The translations under genes and the position numbers were made by a program. Shown here piece by piece: positions 14,771 to 17,637 of a stretch of 17,637 bases of DNA (position 1 is its first letter; each line of letters begins with the position of its first letter). The stretch is from the NCBI GenBank assembly GCA_934486705.1, contig CAKSQS010000054.1, positions 1-17,637 on the forward strand, read 5' to 3'. Under the pieces are notes generated by a model. That model was not told the origin of the DNA. It was given only the letters and a program-made list of their open reading frames with translations, and searched no databases. This stretch comes from an uncultured Eubacteriales bacterium. Its GTDB lineage: Bacteria > Bacillota > Clostridia > Oscillospirales > Acutalibacteraceae.

Positions 14771-16948
14771 ATGAAAATTATAAAAAGGAGCGGGGCGGAA
14801 GTCGATTTTGACCCTAAAAAAATTGAAACAGCGGTTAAAAAAGCCAATGAAAGCGTAGTTCCGAGCGAGCGTATGTCCGATATTCAGATAAAGCGCATAG
14901 CAGAAGACGTTGAAAGCGCGGCTACCAATGTCAACCGCTCGTTGAGTGTGGAAGAAATACAAGATATGGTAGAGGACCAGATTATGAACCAGCGCGCCTT
15001 TGACGTTGCGCGCAGATACATAACCTACCGCTATCAGCGTGCGCTTGTAAGAAAGGCGAATACTACCGACGAGCAGATTTTGAGCCTTATTGAGTGTAAT
15101 AACGAAGAGGTAAAGCAGGAAAATTCCAACAAAAACCCCACCGTAAACAGCGTTCAGCGCGACTATATGGCGGGTGAAGTGAGCAAGGATATTACCAAAA
15201 GGCTTTTGCTTGATAATGATATAGTAGAGGCGCACGAGCAGGGAATAATCCATTTTCACGACGCGGACTATTTCGCCCAGCATATGCATAACTGCGACCT
15301 TGTAAATCTTGAGGATATGCTGCAAAACGGCACGGTTATAAGCGGCACTTTAATTGAAAAGCCGCACAGCTTTTCCACTGCCTGCAATATTGCAACGCAG
15401 ATAATAGCGCAGGTAGCCTCCTGCCAGTACGGCGGGCAGAGCATAAGTCTTGCGCATTTAGCTCCCTTTGTTGATATAAGCCGTAAAAAAATATACTCCG
15501 AGGTTTTAGAGGAGTTTCGCGAGGCGGGAACGGATATTTCCCCCGAAAAAGCGCGCGAAATTACCGAAAAACGCCTGCTTAACGAGGTGAGCAAGGGCGT
15601 TCAAATGATACAGTATCAGGTGGTTACACTTATGACCACCAACGGTCAAGCACCGTTTGTTACGGTATTTATGTACCTGAACGAGGCTAAAAACGAGCAG
15701 GAAAAACGCGATCTGGCGCTTATTATAGAGGAAGTTTTAAAGCAGCGTTATCAGGGCGTAAAGAACGAGAAGGGCGTGTGGATAACCCCCGCGTTCCCCA
15801 AGCTTATTTATGTGCTTGAGGATGACAACATAACCGAGGACGGCGAGTATTGGTACTTAACAAAGCTTTCGGCAAAGTGCACCGCAAAGCGTATGGTGCC
15901 CGATTACATTTCCGAAAAGGTTATGCTTAAAAACAAGATTGATAAAAACGGCGAGGGTCACTGCTACACCTGCATGGGCTGCCGCAGCTTTTTAACCCCC
16001 TATGTGGATGAAAACGGCAAGCCTAAGTATTACGGCCGTTTCAACCAGGGCGTTGTTACCGTAAATTTGGTTGATATAGGTCTTTCGGCACAGGGTGATA
16101 CGGATAAATTCTGGAAGATATTCGACGAGCGTATGCAGTTATGCCACAGAGCATTGCAGGCGCGCCACGAAAGGCTTACCGGCACAGTGTCCGACGCAGC
16201 GCCCATTCTTTGGCAGTACGGTGCGCTTTTGCGCCTTAAAAAGGGCGAGACTATTGACAAATACCTCCACGGCGGATATTCCACGCTTTCTCTCGGCTAT
16301 GCGGGACTGTGGGAATGCGTTTACAGTATGATAGGTAAAAAGCTTACCGAGCCCGAGGGCGAGCAGTTCGGTCTTGAAATAATGAAGAAACTGAACGAGT
16401 ATACCGCTAAGTGGAAAGCCGATGAAAATATTGACTATTCGCTTTACGGCACGCCCCTTGAAAGCACTACATACAAGTTTGCCAAGTGTTTGCAAAAACG
16501 TTTCGGCATAATAAAGGGCGTTACCGATAAAAATTATATTACAAACAGCTATCATGTTCACGTTACCGAAAACATTGACGCGTTTGATAAGTTAGCGCTT
16601 GAGGCAAAATTCCAGGCGCTTTCTCCCGGCGGCGCTATCTCTTATGTTGAAGTGCCGGATATGCAGAATAATATTGACGCGGTTATTGCGGTTATGAAGT
16701 TTATTTACGATAATATAATGTATGCCGAGCTTAACACAAAGAGCGATTATTGCCAGACTTGCGGGTATGACGGCGAGATTGAAATAAGCGAGAACGACGA
16801 CGGCAAGCTGGTTTGGAAATGCCCGAATTGCGGCAATACCGACCAGGACAAAATGAACGTTGCCCGCAGAACCTGCGGATATATCGGCACACAGTTCTGG
16901 AATCAGGGCAGAACACAGGAAATTAAGGAAAGAGTTTTACATCTTTAA
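14771..16948 (+). CDS. nrdD: Anaerobic (class III) ribonucleoside-triphosphate reductase
   Basis: Reduces ribonucleoside triphosphates to dNTPs using a glycyl radical made by NrdG; it works only without oxygen. The protein is 725 residues. An N-terminal ATP-cone (about 1-95, beginning MKIIKRSGAEVDFD) gives allosteric activity control. The reductase barrel includes CQYGGQS (218-224) and CYTCMGC (398-404). A C-terminal four-cysteine zinc site (Cys661, 664, 684, 687) precedes the radical loop RRTCGYIG with the radical-bearing Gly703. ATG 14771 is chosen over a TTG at 14747 because the ATP-cone start is conserved and AAGGGGA (14757-14763) lies upstream. It forms a pair with nrdG, 66 bases downstream. 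It is complete, with no sign of an inactive site. Confidence 0.97.
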   Translation: MKIIKRSGAEVDFDPKKIETAVKKANESVVPSERMSDIQIKRIAEDVESAATNVNRSLSVEEIQDMVEDQIMNQRAFDVARRYITYRYQRALVRKANTTDEQILSLIECNNEEVKQENSNKNPTVNSVQRDYMAGEVSKDITKRLLLDNDIVEAHEQGIIHFHDADYFAQHMHNCDLVNLEDMLQNGTVISGTLIEKPHSFSTACNIATQIIAQVASCQYGGQSISLAHLAPFVDISRKKIYSEVLEEFREAGTDISPEKAREITEKRLLNEVSKGVQMIQYQVVTLMTTNGQAPFVTVFMYLNEAKNEQEKRDLALIIEEVLKQRYQGVKNEKGVWITPAFPKLIYVLEDDNITEDGEYWYLTKLSAKCTAKRMVPDYISEKVMLKNKIDKNGEGHCYTCMGCRSFLTPYVDENGKPKYYGRFNQGVVTVNLVDIGLSAQGDTDKFWKIFDERMQLCHRALQARHERLTGTVSDAAPILWQYGALLRLKKGETIDKYLHGGYSTLSLGYAGLWECVYSMIGKKLTEPEGEQFGLEIMKKLNEYTAKWKADENIDYSLYGTPLESTTYKFAKCLQKRFGIIKGVTDKNYITNSYHVHVTENIDAFDKLALEAKFQALSPGGAISYVEVPDMQNNIDAVIAVMKFIYDNIMYAELNTKSDYCQTCGYDGEIEISENDDGKLVWKCPNCGNTDQDKMNVARRTCGYIGTQFWNQGRTQEIKERVLHL

Positions 16949-16962
16949 TTTCAATAACTTAA

Positions 16963-16995
16963 AAGCAGAGGACGGCAAAGCGCCGTCCCCTACTT
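16963..16995 (+). other. Hairpin in the nrdD-nrdG intergenic region
   Basis: A 7-bp perfect stem GGACGGC (16970-16976) pairs with 16982-16988 around a 5-base loop. It extends outward through two A-C mismatches to a 12-bp imperfect stem. No U-tract follows, so it does not look like a terminator. It may stabilise or process the nrdD transcript, tune nrdG expression, or be a copy of a dispersed palindromic element. The downstream TTCT-GTA-AGAA (16994-17004) can form a small competing hairpin whose 3' arm overlaps the nrdG ribosome binding site AGAAGGG. Confidence 0.6.
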
Positions 16996-17014
16996 CTGTA
17001 AGAAGGGTTTTATA

Positions 17015-17554
17015 ATGAATTACGCGGCGCTTAAAAAATTTGATATTGCAAACGGTCCGGGCGTCCGCGTTTCTCTTTTTGTGAGTGGCTGCCGCCACAG
17101 GTGCAAAAACTGCTTTAATAAAGAGGCGTGGGATTTTTCCTACGGTAAACCCTTTACAGAAAGTACCGAGCGGGAAATAATGACCGCCCTTTCAGCCGAC
17201 TATATAACCGGGCTGTCGCTTTTGGGCGGCGAGCCGTTCGAGCCGGAAAACCGAGCGGTGCTTGCCGAATTTTTAAAAAAAGTAAAGGAAGCTCTTCCCG
17301 AAAAAAGCATTTGGTGCTATACCGGCTTTGAATTTGAAAAATTGAACGACGGTATATCGCGCAAAATGCTTGAATATATTGACGTTTTGGTGGACGGCAG
17401 ATTTATAGAGGAAAAGAAAAGCCCGGCGCTTATATTTCGCGGCTCTTCAAATCAGCGCATAATAGACGTTAAAAAAACACTTAAAACAGGCAAAATAATT
17501 TGGCTTGACGGCGTTTGGGAAAGAGCTGTCGGCAGCGGAAATATTTACGAATAA
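17015..17554 (+). CDS. nrdG: Anaerobic ribonucleotide reductase-activating protein (radical SAM)
   Basis: A 179-residue radical SAM activase that generates the glycyl radical on NrdD. The [4Fe-4S]-binding CxxxCxxC is at Cys26, Cys30 and Cys33 (CRHRCKNC), the SAM-binding GGEP at 71-74, and the C-terminal FRGSSNQRIIDV at 141-152. The N-terminus (FDIANGPGVRVSLFVSGC, 9-26) is typical of the family. AGAAGGG (17001-17007) sits 7 bases before ATG 17015. It is the partner of the upstream nrdD and is followed after 18 bases by the start of dut. The length fits the family; it is intact. Confidence 0.96.
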   Translation: MNYAALKKFDIANGPGVRVSLFVSGCRHRCKNCFNKEAWDFSYGKPFTESTEREIMTALSADYITGLSLLGGEPFEPENRAVLAEFLKKVKEALPEKSIWCYTGFEFEKLNDGISRKMLEYIDVLVDGRFIEEKKSPALIFRGSSNQRIIDVKKTLKTGKIIWLDGVWERAVGSGNIYE

Positions 17555-17572
17555 ACATAAGGAATGATAAAA

Positions 17573-17637
17573 ATGAAAGTAAATTTTAAAAAGCTTGATA
17601 AAAACGCGCACGCCCCGACCTACGGCTCGCTTTCAGC
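17573..17637 (+). CDS. dut: dUTP diphosphatase, N-terminal fragment cut by window end
   Basis: The frame opens with ATG at 17573, with AAGGA upstream, and reads MKVNFKKLDKNAHAPTYGSLSA up to the edge. The opening KKLDKNAxxPTY and the following SxSA closely match the start of trimeric dUTPases, which hydrolyse dUTP to dUMP and PPi to keep uracil out of DNA and supply dTMP synthesis. Only 21 complete codons are available, so the call rests on this short stretch plus context. Placed directly after nrdD and nrdG, it extends a dNTP-supply group. The catalytic motifs lie outside the window. Confidence 0.75.
   Translation, partial: MKVNFKKLDKNAHAPTYGSLS

Noticed and set aside
1..17637. Mobile elements, CRISPR arrays or defence systems
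   Set aside because: No transposase, integrase, regularly spaced repeat, terminal inverted repeat or recognisable defence gene was found; gene content and composition are uniform.

Overview
The window reads as a compact chromosomal segment of a strictly or largely anaerobic low-to-moderate-GC Firmicute, most likely class Clostridia and plausibly near Oscillospiraceae/Ruminococcaceae. The support is the combination of HPr kinase/phosphorylase, WhiA, RapZ, a DUF2975 plus YozG-like regulator pair, a class III (oxygen-sensitive) ribonucleotide reductase with its activase, and strong GGAGG-type ribosome binding sites. Genus-level assignment cannot be made from the sequence alone. Coding density is very high. 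No insertion sequence, prophage gene, CRISPR array or rRNA is visible, and no intergenic gap exceeds about 220 bases.

Left part (1-2446, all minus strand): a complete tRNA-Leu(UAA) gene with encoded CCA and a near-consensus promoter. To its right is a strong hairpin, then a three-gene unit encoding, in transcription order, a DUF2975 four-helix membrane protein, a 69-residue YozG-like Cro/C1 HTH protein and a large DUF4173 polytopic membrane protein. A 210-base divergent promoter region separates this unit from the plus-strand genes.

Central part (2657-10769, all plus strand): a tight probable operon hprK-glcK-murB-rapZ-whiA-dnaE, with gaps of 4 to 28 bases. It joins carbon-catabolite signalling (HprK), glucose phosphorylation (ROK kinase), cell-wall precursor synthesis (MurB), RapZ/WhiA regulation and the replicative polymerase alpha subunit. 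The glmR/yvcK gene that commonly sits between rapZ and whiA is absent. pfkA follows with its own predicted promoter and a clear intrinsic terminator, so two sugar-kinase steps of glycolysis (GlcK, PfkA) flank the housekeeping genes.

Right part (11876-17637): mnmA (tRNA 2-thiouridine synthesis) overlaps by one base with a stand-alone LUD-domain protein. A convergent EamA/DMT transporter lies on the minus strand, with a bidirectional terminator between the two. Then come nrdD and nrdG (anaerobic dNTP synthesis and its radical-SAM activase) and the start of a dUTPase gene cut by the window edge. These three form a nucleotide-metabolism group.

Most of the window is ordinary core genome. The items most worth a second look are the duplicated-half EamA transporter, the complete set of PHP-domain metal ligands in DnaE, the DUF2975/HTH/DUF4173 membrane-regulator unit, the missing glmR, and two hairpins (152-180 and 16963-16995) whose role is not explained by the neighbouring genes. 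I did not find convincing evidence for an entirely new multi-gene system.
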